Assembly (NCBI RefSeq): GCF_004364585.1
Contig: NZ_SOAN01000001.1
Span: 62,001 to 126,000 of the forward strand
Source of the DNA: Nesterenkonia aurantiaca
GTDB lineage: Bacteria; Actinomycetota; Actinomycetes; Actinomycetales; Micrococcaceae
DNA: 64,000 bases
Direction of reading: 5' to 3'
Shown: in pieces, positions 44,388 to 52,949 of the stretch
How the letters are laid out: the number at the start of each line of letters is the position of its first letter
Numbering within the stretch: position 1 is the stretch's first letter
Made by a program: the position numbers and the translations under genes
The notes under the pieces: generated by a model
The model's input: the letters and a program-made list of their open reading frames with translations, nothing else
What the model was told of the DNA's origin: nothing
Databases searched by the model: none

Positions 44388-45851
44388 GTGGTACTTATTT
44401 CTCTCGTTGCCACCCACTCGGAGCTGGACCTCGAGACGGTGGGCACTCTCAGCGCAGGAGCGGCCGAGCTGGCCGGGTCCGTGCACATGCCTGCCGTGAC
44501 GCTGGCCACCTGCAACCGGATGGAGATCTACGCAGAGTCCACCGGGGGATCCCATGATGATGTCCAGAGCACCCGGGAGCGGCTGCTCGACCTCGTGGCC
44601 GAGACCTCCGGGCTGGACCGTGAGCTGGTCGGGCGCTCCTTCCGCACTCTGGTGGAGGACGACGCCGTCTCACACCTCTTCGAGGTCGGCGCCGGTCTGG
44701 ACTCCGCGGTCATCGGTGAGCGCGAGATCGCGGGCCAGGTGCGCAAATCCCTGGCCGACGCCCAGCACGCCGGGACCATCTCCGGAAGCCTGACCAAGCT
44801 CTTCGAGACCGCCTCGCGGACCGCCAAGGATGTCGGCACCCGCACCGCGCTGGGCTCCCGCGGACGCTCCATCGTCTCGGTGGCCCTGGACATCGCCGGG
44901 GACATGCGTGGCGACGGCCCCGCCTTCTACCCCGGCGCCAAGGTCGTGCTGATCGGCACCGGCGCCTATTCCGGGACCTCGCTGGCCCAGCTGGTCGAGC
45001 GTGGGGTCACCGATATCGGGGTCTTCTCCGGCTCCGGGCGCGCCGAGGACTTCGTGGCCGAACGTGCTGGCGGCGCCCGGGCGCTGCAGATGCAGGAGCT
45101 GCCCACCGCCTTCCGTGAGGCCGATGTGATCATCGGCTGCTCCGGCGGCAACCGCCGGATCACCGCCAAAGAGGTCGAGAACCTGGCCGGACTCACCGGG
45201 GACGCCCCCCGGCGGAAGCCGCTGACCGTCATCGACCTGGCCCTCTCCCACGACTTCGATCCCGACGTCGCAGAACTCGAACGTGTAGACCTGATCACCC
45301 TGGAATCGGTGAAGATGGCCGCTCCCGGAGAGACCGAGGACTCCGTGCAGGAGGCGCGCGACGTCGTGCGCTCCGCGGTGGAGACGTACCTCACCGAGCG
45401 TCGCGAGCGCACCGCCGATGACGCCATCGTCGCGCTGCGCCGGCACACCCAGTCGCTGCTGGATGAGGAGATGGACAAGATCCGCAGGCAGCACGGCTGC
45501 ACCGGAGCCACCGAGGAGGTGGAGTTCGCGGTGCGCCGGATCGTGCGCAAGATGCTGCACACCCCCACGGTGCGGGCCCGCGAGATGGCCGCCGCAGGGC
45601 GCACCGAAGACTACGTGCGGGCGCTTCAGGACCTGCACGGCATCGAGGTCACGGTGCGCGAAGAGACCACCCGCACCGCCCCGGCGAAGCGTCGGCGCGC
45701 CGAAGAGTTCTCCGCCGCGGAGCTCGCTCAGATGGCCAGCTACCTCACCAAGGTCCCCTTCGGCGGGTTCTGCCAGCATCACCGCCCCGGCGAGTTCGCG
45801 ATCGAGCGCATCGACGCCGTGCGCGACCTGGACATCCGCCGCGCCAGCTGA
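44388..45851 (+). CDS. hemA: Glutamyl-tRNA reductase
   Basis: A 487-residue NADPH enzyme that reduces glutamyl-tRNA to glutamate-1-semialdehyde, the committed step of the C5 heme pathway. The catalytic Cys42 sits in TLATCNRMEIYAES. The NADPH domain has VVLIGTGAYSGTSLAQLVERG, and the central domain SAVIGEREIAGQVRKSL. GTG start as in other actinobacterial homologues. The C-terminus continues past the dimerisation helix into a short variable tail (AEFAxxLTKVPFGG-like, HHRPGEFAIERID). No ribosome binding site is present, so the mRNA may be near-leaderless. Confidence 0.96.
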   Translation: MVLISLVATHSELDLETVGTLSAGAAELAGSVHMPAVTLATCNRMEIYAESTGGSHDDVQSTRERLLDLVAETSGLDRELVGRSFRTLVEDDAVSHLFEVGAGLDSAVIGEREIAGQVRKSLADAQHAGTISGSLTKLFETASRTAKDVGTRTALGSRGRSIVSVALDIAGDMRGDGPAFYPGAKVVLIGTGAYSGTSLAQLVERGVTDIGVFSGSGRAEDFVAERAGGARALQMQELPTAFREADVIIGCSGGNRRITAKEVENLAGLTGDAPRRKPLTVIDLALSHDFDPDVAELERVDLITLESVKMAAPGETEDSVQEARDVVRSAVETYLTERRERTADDAIVALRRHTQSLLDEEMDKIRRQHGCTGATEEVEFAVRRIVRKMLHTPTVRAREMAAAGRTEDYVRALQDLHGIEVTVREETTRTAPAKRRRAEEFSAAELAQMASYLTKVPFGGFCQHHRPGEFAIERIDAVRDLDIRRAS

Positions 45852-45987
45852 GCCGGCCCCTCCCCGGGCCGTTCGCCTCGACTGCAGGAATGACTTCAGG
45901 CGGAGGGTGGTCGGAGCAGGGCTGCGTCGTGCCTCGGCCAATTGGGCGATGGGCGTGCGCGGTCACTGGACCGAAAGGCATCACCTC

Positions 45988-46573
45988 ATGAAGGCAGCCG
46001 TCGTCAACACATTAGGATCCCCACTCGAGATCGTCGAGCTCGACGAGCCGCACCCGCAGGCCGGCCAGGTGCTGGTGCGTCTGGAGACCTCCGGCCTCTG
46101 TCACACCGACATCCATGCCGCCCAGGGAGACTGGCCGGTGAGGCCTGTGGTCAGTGCCGATACTGCATCGATGGCCGCGAGACGCTCTGCGAGTCCCAGC
46201 GCAACAGCGGCTGCTCCGTGCACGGAGCCTTCGCGGAGTACGCCGTGGCCAGCTCCAAGTACGTCGTCGCGGTGCCCGACGGGATGCGCCCCATCGAGGC
46301 GGCCCCGCTCAGCTGCGCAGGAGTGACCCCTATAAGGCGCTCAAGGTCGCCAAGGTGACTCCGACCGAGCGCGTCGGGATGTTCGGCATCGGTGGCCTGG
46401 GCCACCTGGCGGTGCAGTACGCGCGCATCATTGGCGGCACGGTCGTCGCCGTGGACATCGAGCAGGCCAAGCTCGACCTCGCCGCGGAGCTGGGGGCGGA
46501 GCAGCTGGTCAACGAAGCCATGGCCGAGGTGCTCTCCGGCAAGGTCGCGGCACGTCTGGTCTTCCAGTTCTAG
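45988..46573 (+). pseudogene. Wrecked adhP-type zinc alcohol dehydrogenase
   Basis: Pieces of one AdhP-like gene survive in order but in different frames. Piece 1: MKAAVVNTLGSPLEIVELDE to SGLCHTDIHAAQGDWPV. Piece 2, after about 40 missing residues including the PGHE zinc motif: [19 protein letters not shown] to [10 protein letters not shown]. Piece 3, after a one-base shift: [35 protein letters not shown] to GAEQLVN. Piece 4, after about 110 missing residues: [19 protein letters not shown]. The intact start keeps a ribosome binding site (GAAAGG). Two internal deletions and a frameshift make it non-functional. Confidence 0.88.
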
Positions 46574-46590
46574 GAGCCCCGTGACAACAA

Positions 46591-46659
46591 AAAAATCGTA
46601 GACCTGTGGGTTTGTCGGAGAGCTCAAGCTCTGCGATTCACCCCAGGTCTACGATTTTT
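46591..46659. terminator. Strong bidirectional hairpin terminator
   Basis: AAAAATCGTAGACCTG (46591-46606) pairs perfectly with CAGGTCTACGATTTTT (46644-46659). The stem continues through GGG/CCC and an inner CGGAGAGCT/AGCTCTGCG arm. Each strand ends in a T-run (seven T on the minus strand, five on the plus). It terminates the osmoprotectant transporter operon on the minus strand and lies just after the adhP remnant on the plus strand. Confidence 0.85.
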
Positions 46660-46691
46660 CGCGCCCCGGAGGGGATCCCCTCCGGGTCGGG

Positions 46692-47597
46692 TCAGTCCAG
46701 GCCCTGTTCGCTGAGCCAGTCGGCGGCGACATCGGAGGCGTCAGCCTGCTCATCGACGCTCTGGCTGTTCAGTGAGATCAGTTCTTCGCTGGTCAGCGCG
46801 GCGTTGACCTCGTCGAGCACCGCGGCTGCGGCGTCATCGACCCGCTCGGAGACCACGGGGAGCACGTTCTGTGGCAGCACCAGCTCCTCGGGATCCTCGA
46901 GCACCACGAGGTTCTCGGCTTCGATGATCGGATCGGCGCTGTAGATGTCGGCGACCTCCACGTCCCCGCTCACCAGCGCGTCCACGGTCAGCGGACCGCC
47001 GGAGTCCTGCACCGTGACCACGCTGATCTCCACGCCATAGACGTCCTGGAGCCCTTCGGGGCCATAGGGGCGGGTCTCGAACTCGGAGTTCGCCGCGATC
47101 CGCAGATCCTCGATCCCTGCCAGGTCGGAGATCTCGGTGAGGTCGTTCTCCTCGGCGAACTCGGCGGTGACCACGAAGCTGTCCTGGTCGGTGGCCTCGG
47201 CGGGTTCCAGCACGCGCAGACCCTCCGGCAGCGTCTCCCCCAGCGCGGCGGTGATCTCCTCCAGGCTCGCCGCCTCGGCGTCCTCGTCGTAGTACTGCAG
47301 GAAGTTGCCCGCGTACTCGGGGAAGATGTCGATGGCCCCGGATTCGATCTCCGAGACATAGACCTCGCGCTGGCCGATGTCGAACTCGCGTTCGACCTCG
47401 ATGCCTTCGGCCTCCAGCGCCTGGGCGTAGAGCTCCGCGATGATCGTGTTGGAGTAGTACTGCTGGGATCCGATCACCAGGGCCTCACCCTGCTCACCCT
47501 CTGAGTCATCGCCTTCGGCGAGCGGGTCTCCGCCGCCGCAGCCGGTCAGTGCCAGAGCGGCGATCGTTCCTGTGACCATAAGTCCGGTGGTCTTCAT
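46692..47597 (-). CDS. opuCC: Glycine betaine/choline-type ABC transporter substrate-binding lipoprotein
   Basis: A 301-residue lipoprotein with signal sequence and lipobox LALTGCGGG (Cys20). The mature part fits the OpuAC/OpuCC family: VIGSQQYYSNTIIAELYAQ, SGAIDIFPEYAGNFLQYY, and the closing stretch VSGDVEVADIYSADP. This family binds glycine betaine, choline, carnitine or related osmoprotectants. Acidic residues dominate the surface. It is the last gene of the operon, 94 bases after the second permease, and is followed by the strong hairpin. Confidence 0.92.
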   Translation of the reverse strand: MKTTGLMVTGTIAALALTGCGGGDPLAEGDDSEGEQGEALVIGSQQYYSNTIIAELYAQALEAEGIEVEREFDIGQREVYVSEIESGAIDIFPEYAGNFLQYYDEDAEAASLEEITAALGETLPEGLRVLEPAEATDQDSFVVTAEFAEENDLTEISDLAGIEDLRIAANSEFETRPYGPEGLQDVYGVEISVVTVQDSGGPLTVDALVSGDVEVADIYSADPIIEAENLVVLEDPEELVLPQNVLPVVSERVDDAAAAVLDEVNAALTSEELISLNSQSVDEQADASDVAADWLSEQGLD

Positions 47598-47691
47598 AGT
47601 CGTCCTCTTTCTCTCGGAAGCTCCGACTTGGGCGGCAACTTGTCCTAGGGAGAAATCTTCGCAGAAACTTCAGCTCTCTGACGGAGTGTGA

Positions 47692-48420
47692 TCAATTCGC
47701 AGTCATATTCGCCCGGACCCTGCGCGAACGGGTGCCTGTGCCAGGAGCCGTTCCCGGCCCAGCCAGTCCCGGGACCCGGCGCAGCAGCCGCTGGGTGAGG
47801 CCGAAGGCAGCGTCCACCAGGATCGCCAGCAGGATCACCACCAGTGAGGCGCCGAGCATCACCGAGTAGTCATAGGTCTGCAGCCCCAGGAACAGCTGCC
47901 GTCCAAGCCCACCGGCACCGACATAGGCAGCGAGCGTCGCGGTGGCGATGATCTGCAGCGCGGCGAGCCGCAGACCGCTCAGGATCAGCGGCAGCCCCAG
48001 CGGGATCTCCACCCGGGTCAGGACCTGCCAGCCGCTCATCCCCTGCGCGCGTGCTGCATCCACGGTGGCCTGGTTCACCGATTCCACACCGGCATAGGCG
48101 CCGGCCAGCACCGAGGGTGCGGCCAGGACCACCAGGGCCACCATCGGGGCGGTGAGCCCGATCCCGGTGAACAGCGCCACCAGGGTGAGCAGGCCCAGGG
48201 TGGGCAGTGCCCGAGCGGCTCCGGTCGCGACGATCGCGATGCCGCGACCCTTGCGGGTGTGCCCGATCGCCAGGCCCAGCGGCAGCGCGATCACCGCTGA
48301 GATGCCCAGCGCGATCAGCGTGTAGCCGAGGTGTTCCAGGGATCGCACCCAGAGCCCTCCGGGTCCGGACCAGGCGTCGGCGGTGAGCAGCCACTCCAGC
48401 GCCTCGAGGATGTTGGTCAT
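47692..48420 (-). CDS. Osmoprotectant ABC transporter permease
   Basis: A 242-residue integral membrane subunit of the OpuC/ProW type, with about six helices (TLIALGISAVIALPLGLAIG, ALPTLGLLTLVALFTGIGLT, ILAILVDAAFGLTQRLL). The cytoplasmic coupling loop reads TVDAARAQGMSGWQVLTRVE, the EAA motif that contacts the ATPase. The C-terminal 20 residues are basic and Gly/Thr-rich. Its ATG overlaps the stop of the previous permease (ATGA). Confidence 0.92.
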   Translation of the reverse strand: MTNILEALEWLLTADAWSGPGGLWVRSLEHLGYTLIALGISAVIALPLGLAIGHTRKGRGIAIVATGAARALPTLGLLTLVALFTGIGLTAPMVALVVLAAPSVLAGAYAGVESVNQATVDAARAQGMSGWQVLTRVEIPLGLPLILSGLRLAALQIIATATLAAYVGAGGLGRQLFLGLQTYDYSVMLGASLVVILLAILVDAAFGLTQRLLRRVPGLAGPGTAPGTGTRSRRVRANMTAN

Positions 48421-49094
48421 GCCGCGACCTCCCGCGCCCGGGCCAGCAGCGGACGACGACGGCGGCTGTGCTGCCAGGGCATCAGCATCCGCCCGGCCAG
48501 GACCAGCAGCAGGTCACAGATCAGGGCCAGCACCACGGTCATCAGGATCCCGGCCACGATGGAGCCGATGATGTTGCGAGCGAAGCCGTCGGTGAACAGC
48601 GAGCCCAGCGAACTGACCCCGAGCACGGCGCTGACCGAGACCAGGCTGATCGAGCTCACGCAGACCACGCGCACCCCGGCGAGCAGGGCGGGACCGGCCA
48701 GCGGGAGCTCCACGGTGAAGAAGCGGCCGACCCCGGAGAACCCGATCGCAGTGGCGGAGGTGCGCACGTCATCGGTGACCGCGTCCAGCGCCTCGGCGGC
48801 GGAGCGGACCATCAGCGCAAGGCCGAAGATCGAGAGCGCGATGACCACATTGAGCGGATCGCGCACCGAGGTGCCGATCAGCGCGGGCAGCAGGATGAAC
48901 AGGGGCAGCGAGGGCACCGCGTAGAGCAGACCGGTACCGGTGAGCACCGGTTCGCGCAGCGCCCGCACCCGGTTCGCGCCCCAGGCCAGTGGGATCGAGA
49001 GCACGAAGGCGATGATCACCGCGGGCAGGCTCAGCGCCAGGTGCGCCAGCGTCAGCTCCCCGATCCGCGGGAGGTTGTCCAGGATCCAGTTCAT
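48417..49094 (-). CDS. Osmoprotectant ABC transporter permease
   Basis: A 225-residue partner of the permease downstream. It has LTLAHLALSLPAVIIAFVLS, LLYAVPSLPLFILLPALIG and the loop DDVRTSATAIGFSGVGRFF, which is the coupling EAA-like motif. The two different permeases form the heterodimeric channel usual in OpuC-type systems. It overlaps the ATPase gene upstream and the second permease downstream, each by ATGA. Confidence 0.92.
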   Translation of the reverse strand: MNWILDNLPRIGELTLAHLALSLPAVIIAFVLSIPLAWGANRVRALREPVLTGTGLLYAVPSLPLFILLPALIGTSVRDPLNVVIALSIFGLALMVRSAAEALDAVTDDVRTSATAIGFSGVGRFFTVELPLAGPALLAGVRVVCVSSISLVSVSAVLGVSSLGSLFTDGFARNIIGSIVAGILMTVVLALICDLLLVLAGRMLMPWQHSRRRRPLLARAREVAA

Positions 49095-50005
49095 GGCCGC
49101 TGGACGCGGTCGGCCTGCGCACGGTCGGCCTGCGCAGGGCCGGGCTGCGCAAGGTCGGTCTGCGCCGGGTCAGGCTGCGCCGGGCCGGGCTGGGAGTCCA
49201 CCACGCCCAGCGGCCGGCCCTGGGCGTCGGAGATCAGCCAGCCGCCGTCGTCGGCCGTGGCCGCGGTCAGTGAGCGCCGGCCCGAGTCCAGGCCCAGGAA
49301 GCGTGAGACGAACTCGTCCTGCTGGTTCTGCACCAGCTCGGCCGGGGTGCCCGCGGCCGCGACCTCGCCGCCGGCCTTGAGCACCACGATCTGGTCCCCC
49401 AGGGTCAGTGCCTCGTCGATGTCGTGGGTGACGAAGATGATGGTCTTCTTCAGCTCCGCCTGGACCCGGGAGAGCTCGCGCTGCAGCTCCACGCGCACCA
49501 GCGGGTCCACCGCGCCGAAGGGTTCGTCCATGAGCAGGATGTTCGGATCTGCGGCGAGTCCGCGGGCCACGCCGACGCGCTGCTGCTGGCCTCCGGAGAG
49601 CTGGCCGGGGTAGCGGGTGCCCAGCGCGGCGTCGAGGCCGACGATCTCCATGAGCTCGTAGCCGCGGGCCCGGGCGTCGGCCCGGGAGGCCCCGTTGAGC
49701 CGGGGCACGGTGGCGATGTTGTCGATGACCCGGCGGTGCGGCAGCAGCCCGGAGTGCTGCATCACATAGCCGATGCGGCGGCGCAGCGCGACCGGTTCGG
49801 CCGCGGCCACGTCCTCCTCATCGATGAGCACCGCGCCGGTGCTGGGCTGAACCATCCGGTTGACCATGCGCAGCAGCGTGGTCTTCCCACAGCCTGAGGA
49901 GCCCAGGAGCACCGTGGTCGTGTGCGAAGGCACGGTCAGGCTGAAGTCTTGGACCGCGGTGGTCCCGTCCGGGTAGGTCTTGGTGACCTGCCGAAATTCA
50001 ATCAT
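49091..50005 (-). CDS. opuCA: Osmoprotectant ABC transporter ATP-binding protein
   Basis: A 304-residue ATPase. Walker A is LLGSSGCGKTTLLRMVN, the signature LSGGQQQRVGVARGLA, Walker B ILLMDEPFGAVDP and the switch IIFVTHDIDEALTLGD. The usual tandem CBS domains of OpuCA are missing or reduced. The last 30 residues are a run of AQxD-type repeats encoded by a 15-base DNA repeat. The ATG at 50005 (MIEFRQVTKTYPDG) has GGAGG upstream and overlaps the methyltransferase stop (ATGA). It would energise the two permeases. Confidence 0.93.
   Translation of the reverse strand: MIEFRQVTKTYPDGTTAVQDFSLTVPSHTTTVLLGSSGCGKTTLLRMVNRMVQPSTGAVLIDEEDVAAAEPVALRRRIGYVMQHSGLLPHRRVIDNIATVPRLNGASRADARARGYELMEIVGLDAALGTRYPGQLSGGQQQRVGVARGLAADPNILLMDEPFGAVDPLVRVELQRELSRVQAELKKTIIFVTHDIDEALTLGDQIVVLKAGGEVAAAGTPAELVQNQQDEFVSRFLGLDSGRRSLTAATADDGGWLISDAQGRPLGVVDSQPGPAQPDPAQTDLAQPGPAQADRAQADRVQRP
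49108..49194. repeat. 15-base tandem repeat encoding the C-terminus of the ATPase
   Basis: Almost six units of the form GGTCGGCCTGCGCAC. Units 1 and 2 differ by one base and the others by a few. On the coding strand each unit adds five residues such as AQADR, AQTDL and AQPGP, at the end of the ABC ATPase gene. Confidence 0.8.
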
Positions 50006-50907
50006 GACGCCTCCATCAATGCCTGTCGGTGGACCTGCGCATGCTCGCCCAGACGATTCTCCATCACATCCATGGCCTGCGGGGAGGAGTCGATGCAGAT
50101 GAAGCGGCGTCCGGTCTCCACGGCCACGGCGCCCAGGGTCCCGGAGCCGGCAAAGAAGTCGAGCACCCAGTCCCCCGGGTTCGAGGAGGCCTGGACCATC
50201 CGGCGCACCAGCCCCACCGGCTTCTGCGTGGGGTAGCCGGTCTTCTCCCGGCCGGTGGGCGAGACGATGGTGTGCCACCAGACATCGGTGGGCAGCTTGC
50301 CCAGCGCGACCTTCTCGGCGGTGACCAGGCCTGGCGCCATATACGGCTCGCGATCCACGGCCTCGGCGTTGAAGATGTAGCCCGCGGGGTTCTTCACATA
50401 GACCAGGATGGTGTCGTGCTTGGTGGGCCAGCGCTTCTTGGTGCGCCCGCCGTAGTCATACGCCCAGATGATCTCGTTGAGGAAGCACTCCCGCCCGAAG
50501 ATCGCGTCACACAGGACCTTGGCGTAGTGCACCTCGCGGTAGTCCAGGTGCAGGTAGAGGGTGCCCTCATCGGCGAGCAGCCGCCAGGCCTGGAGCAGCC
50601 GGGGCTCGAGGAACTCCCAGTAGTCGGTGAAGGAGTCGTCGTATTCGGCCAGCGCACGGCGGACCGTGTCATAGCTGCGTCCGGCGAAGCCCACCCGGTT
50701 GCCCTCACCGTCGGGGCGCCGGGTGTTGGTGGTCTTGGTGGCCCGCTGGGCCCGCCCGGTGTTGAAGGGCGGGTCCAGGTAGATCACGGTGAAGGCGCCG
50801 TCGGGCAGGTCCGGCAGGAGCTCGAGGTTCTCCCCCTCGAGCACCTGCGAACCACCGGTGGGGTCGAAGCTGCGGCTGCGCGCCGCAGCACTCTCCCCGG
50901 CACTCAC
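50002..50907 (-). CDS. Site-specific DNA methyltransferase (beta-class amino-MTase)
   Basis: A 301-residue N6-adenine or N4-cytosine methyltransferase. Motif IV is VIYLDPPFNTG (Asp45-Phe48) near the N-terminus, and motif I is VLDFFAGSGTLGAVA near the C-terminus. That order defines the beta class. DPPF in place of DPPY/SPP does not settle the base. There is no restriction endonuclease beside it, so it may be an orphan epigenetic or DNA-protection enzyme. The GTG start lies 11 bases after the DEAD-box gene. The stop overlaps the transporter ATPase start by ATGA. Confidence 0.9.
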   Translation of the reverse strand: MSAGESAAARSRSFDPTGGSQVLEGENLELLPDLPDGAFTVIYLDPPFNTGRAQRATKTTNTRRPDGEGNRVGFAGRSYDTVRRALAEYDDSFTDYWEFLEPRLLQAWRLLADEGTLYLHLDYREVHYAKVLCDAIFGRECFLNEIIWAYDYGGRTKKRWPTKHDTILVYVKNPAGYIFNAEAVDREPYMAPGLVTAEKVALGKLPTDVWWHTIVSPTGREKTGYPTQKPVGLVRRMVQASSNPGDWVLDFFAGSGTLGAVAVETGRRFICIDSSPQAMDVMENRLGEHAQVHRQALMEAS

Positions 50908-50918
50908 ATCGTTGCCGT

Positions 50919-52691
50919 TCAGCTCTCGCTGGAGGCGTTCTCGCCGCCGGAACCGGAGCCGCCGCGACGACGACGCCGCCTGGGCTGGGTGGCGGACTCT
51001 GAGCCTTCGGACGGCGCAGCGGAGGCGGCAGGCTGACCCTGCTGCGCGGCGGAGCCGGCGTCCTCGCCGCCGCGGGTGCGGCGGCGGTTGCGGCTGCGCG
51101 GAGCGGATGCGCCCTCGGCTGCAGGTGCGGAGTCCTGAGCAGTGCTTTCGCTGCGGTCACGACCGCGGCCGGAGTCCCGGCCGCCGGAGCGTGCGCCGCG
51201 GGAGGAGTCGCGATCGCCGGAGCGTCCGCCGCGTCCACCATCGCGGTCACCGCCGCGTCCGCCGCGACCGGGTTCCCGATCGCCGCGTCCGCCGCTGGAC
51301 CTGCGCTTCTCAGGTCCGCCCAGGTCCTCGAGCTCCTCGGCGTCCAGACCGGCCTTGGAGCGCTTATGCCGTGGCAGGCGCCCCTTGGTGCCCTTGGGGA
51401 TGTCGAGGTCCTCGTAGAGGTGCGGCGAGGAGGAGTAGGTCTCGATGGGCTCCGGGATGCCCAGGCCGAGCGCCTTGTCGATGAGCTTCCACTTGGGCAT
51501 GTCCTCCCAGTCCACGAAGGTCACCGCGATGCCGGTCTTGCCCGCGCGGCCGGTGCGGCCCACCCGGTGCAGATAGGCCTTCTCATCATCGGGGGCGGTG
51601 AGGTTGATGACGTGGGTGATGTCGGTGACGTCGATGCCGCGGGCGGCGACGTCGGTGGCGACCAGCACGTCGATCTTCTCGTTGCGGAAGGCGCGCAGCG
51701 CCTGTTCGCGGGCGCCCTGGCCCAGGTCGCCGTGGATGGCGCCGGCGGCGAAGCCGCGGGACTGCAGCTCTGCGGAGAGCCTGTCGGCCTGGCGCTTGGT
51801 CCGGGTGAACACGATCGTGCGGCCTCGGCCCTCGGCCTGGAGCAGACGGGCGATGACCTCGTCCTTGTCCAGGTGGTGCGCGCGGTAGACCAGCTGCCGG
51901 ATGTCCTTCTTGGTGATGCCCTCATCCAGCGGATCCGCAGCAGAGATGTGCGTCGGCTTGGACATGTAGCGGCGCGCCATGGCGACCACCGGGCCGGGCA
52001 TGGTCGCGGAGAACAGCATGGTCTGGCGACCGACCTCCGGGACGGCGGAGAGCAGGGTCTCCACGTCGGGCAGGAAGCCGAGGTCGAGCATCTCATCGGC
52101 CTCGTCCAGGACCACGATGTTGACGTTCTTCAGCTTCAGGTGGCGCTGCCGGTGCAGGTCGATCAGCCGGCCGGGGGTGCCCACGACGATCTCGACGCCG
52201 CGGTCCAGCTCTTCGATCTGCGGCTCGTAGGCGCGGCCGCCGTAGATGGTGGCCACCCGGATGCCGCGGCGTGCCGCGGCGACCTTGATGTCGGAGGCCA
52301 CCTGCACGGCGAGCTCGCGCGTGGGGGCCACGATCAGCGCCTGGGGCGCTCCGGGTGCCGGGAGGTCGTCATAACCGGGGTCATCAGGGCTGGTCACGCG
52401 CTGGATGGCGGGGATGCCGAAGCCCAGGGTCTTGCCGGTGCCGGTCTTGGCCTGGCCGATGATGTCGTAGCCGCCCAGCGCGATCGGAAGGGTCTCCGCC
52501 TGGATCGGGAAGGGCGTGGTGATTCCCTTGGCGGCCAGGGCCTCGACGATCTCGGGGCGCACGTTGAAGTCTGCGAAGGTGAGGCTGGAGGCTTCGACGG
52601 CCTCCACGAGCTCGGGGTCAACGGCGGAGATGCTGTCGTCAATCTCGGCGGCTGAGGACTCGGTGGTCTGTTCAGTCATAGGTACTTTCAT
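50919..52691 (-). CDS. DEAD-box RNA helicase with RG-rich tail
   Basis: A 590-residue helicase. Q motif about 62 (TPFPIQAETLPIAL), motif I IGQAKTGTGKTLGFG, Ia APTRELAVQV, motif II VVLDEADEMLDLGF, motif III FSATMP, motif VI YLHRVGRTGRAGKTG. The C-terminal 160 residues are basic and Arg/Gly/Asp-rich (RGARSGGRDSGRGRDRSES), an RNA-binding tail. Such helicases act in ribosome assembly and cold adaptation. The first ATG (52691) shares a base with the DUF3107 stop (TAATG); the ATG at 52679 is an alternative. Confidence 0.93.
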   Translation of the reverse strand: MKVPMTEQTTESSAAEIDDSISAVDPELVEAVEASSLTFADFNVRPEIVEALAAKGITTPFPIQAETLPIALGGYDIIGQAKTGTGKTLGFGIPAIQRVTSPDDPGYDDLPAPGAPQALIVAPTRELAVQVASDIKVAAARRGIRVATIYGGRAYEPQIEELDRGVEIVVGTPGRLIDLHRQRHLKLKNVNIVVLDEADEMLDLGFLPDVETLLSAVPEVGRQTMLFSATMPGPVVAMARRYMSKPTHISAADPLDEGITKKDIRQLVYRAHHLDKDEVIARLLQAEGRGRTIVFTRTKRQADRLSAELQSRGFAAGAIHGDLGQGAREQALRAFRNEKIDVLVATDVAARGIDVTDITHVINLTAPDDEKAYLHRVGRTGRAGKTGIAVTFVDWEDMPKWKLIDKALGLGIPEPIETYSSSPHLYEDLDIPKGTKGRLPRHKRSKAGLDAEELEDLGGPEKRRSSGGRGDREPGRGGRGGDRDGGRGGRSGDRDSSRGARSGGRDSGRGRDRSESTAQDSAPAAEGASAPRSRNRRRTRGGEDAGSAAQQGQPAASAAPSEGSESATQPRRRRRRGGSGSGGENASSES

Positions 52692-52924
52692 TAGGCGACC
52701 GCGGCTGCGAAGCCCACGGTCTGTTTGGTGTCGGAGCCGATCTCCACATAGCCGATGGACGCGACGGGCACGACGATCTTCTTGCCGCGGCGGTCTTCCA
52801 GGCTGAGCAGCGGCTGCGCGCCTTCGATGGCGGTGGCCACGGCCTGCTCGATCTCTTCGGGCTTGGCGTCGGTCTCGATGACGATCTCGCGAGAGACGTG
52901 CTGAATGCCGATACGTACTTCCAT
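52691..52924 (-). CDS. DUF3107 small protein
   Basis: A 77-residue actinobacterial protein of unknown function that matches DUF3107 end to end: MEVRIGIQHVSREIVIETD, a Glu/Ala helix, then KKIVVPVASIGYVEIGS. AAGGAG lies five bases before the ATG. It is followed directly by the DEAD-box helicase gene with a TAATG stop-start junction, so co-translation is likely. The leader carries a long two-tier hairpin (52950-53008). Confidence 0.88.
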   Translation of the reverse strand: MEVRIGIQHVSREIVIETDAKPEEIEQAVATAIEGAQPLLSLEDRRGKKIVVPVASIGYVEIGSDTKQTVGFAAAVA

Positions 52925-52949
52925 GCCAACTCCTTGAATCTATGGGCTG

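Noticed and set aside
50002-50907. Restriction-modification system
   Set aside because: No endonuclease or specificity gene lies beside the methyltransferase. Its neighbours are an RNA helicase and a transporter.
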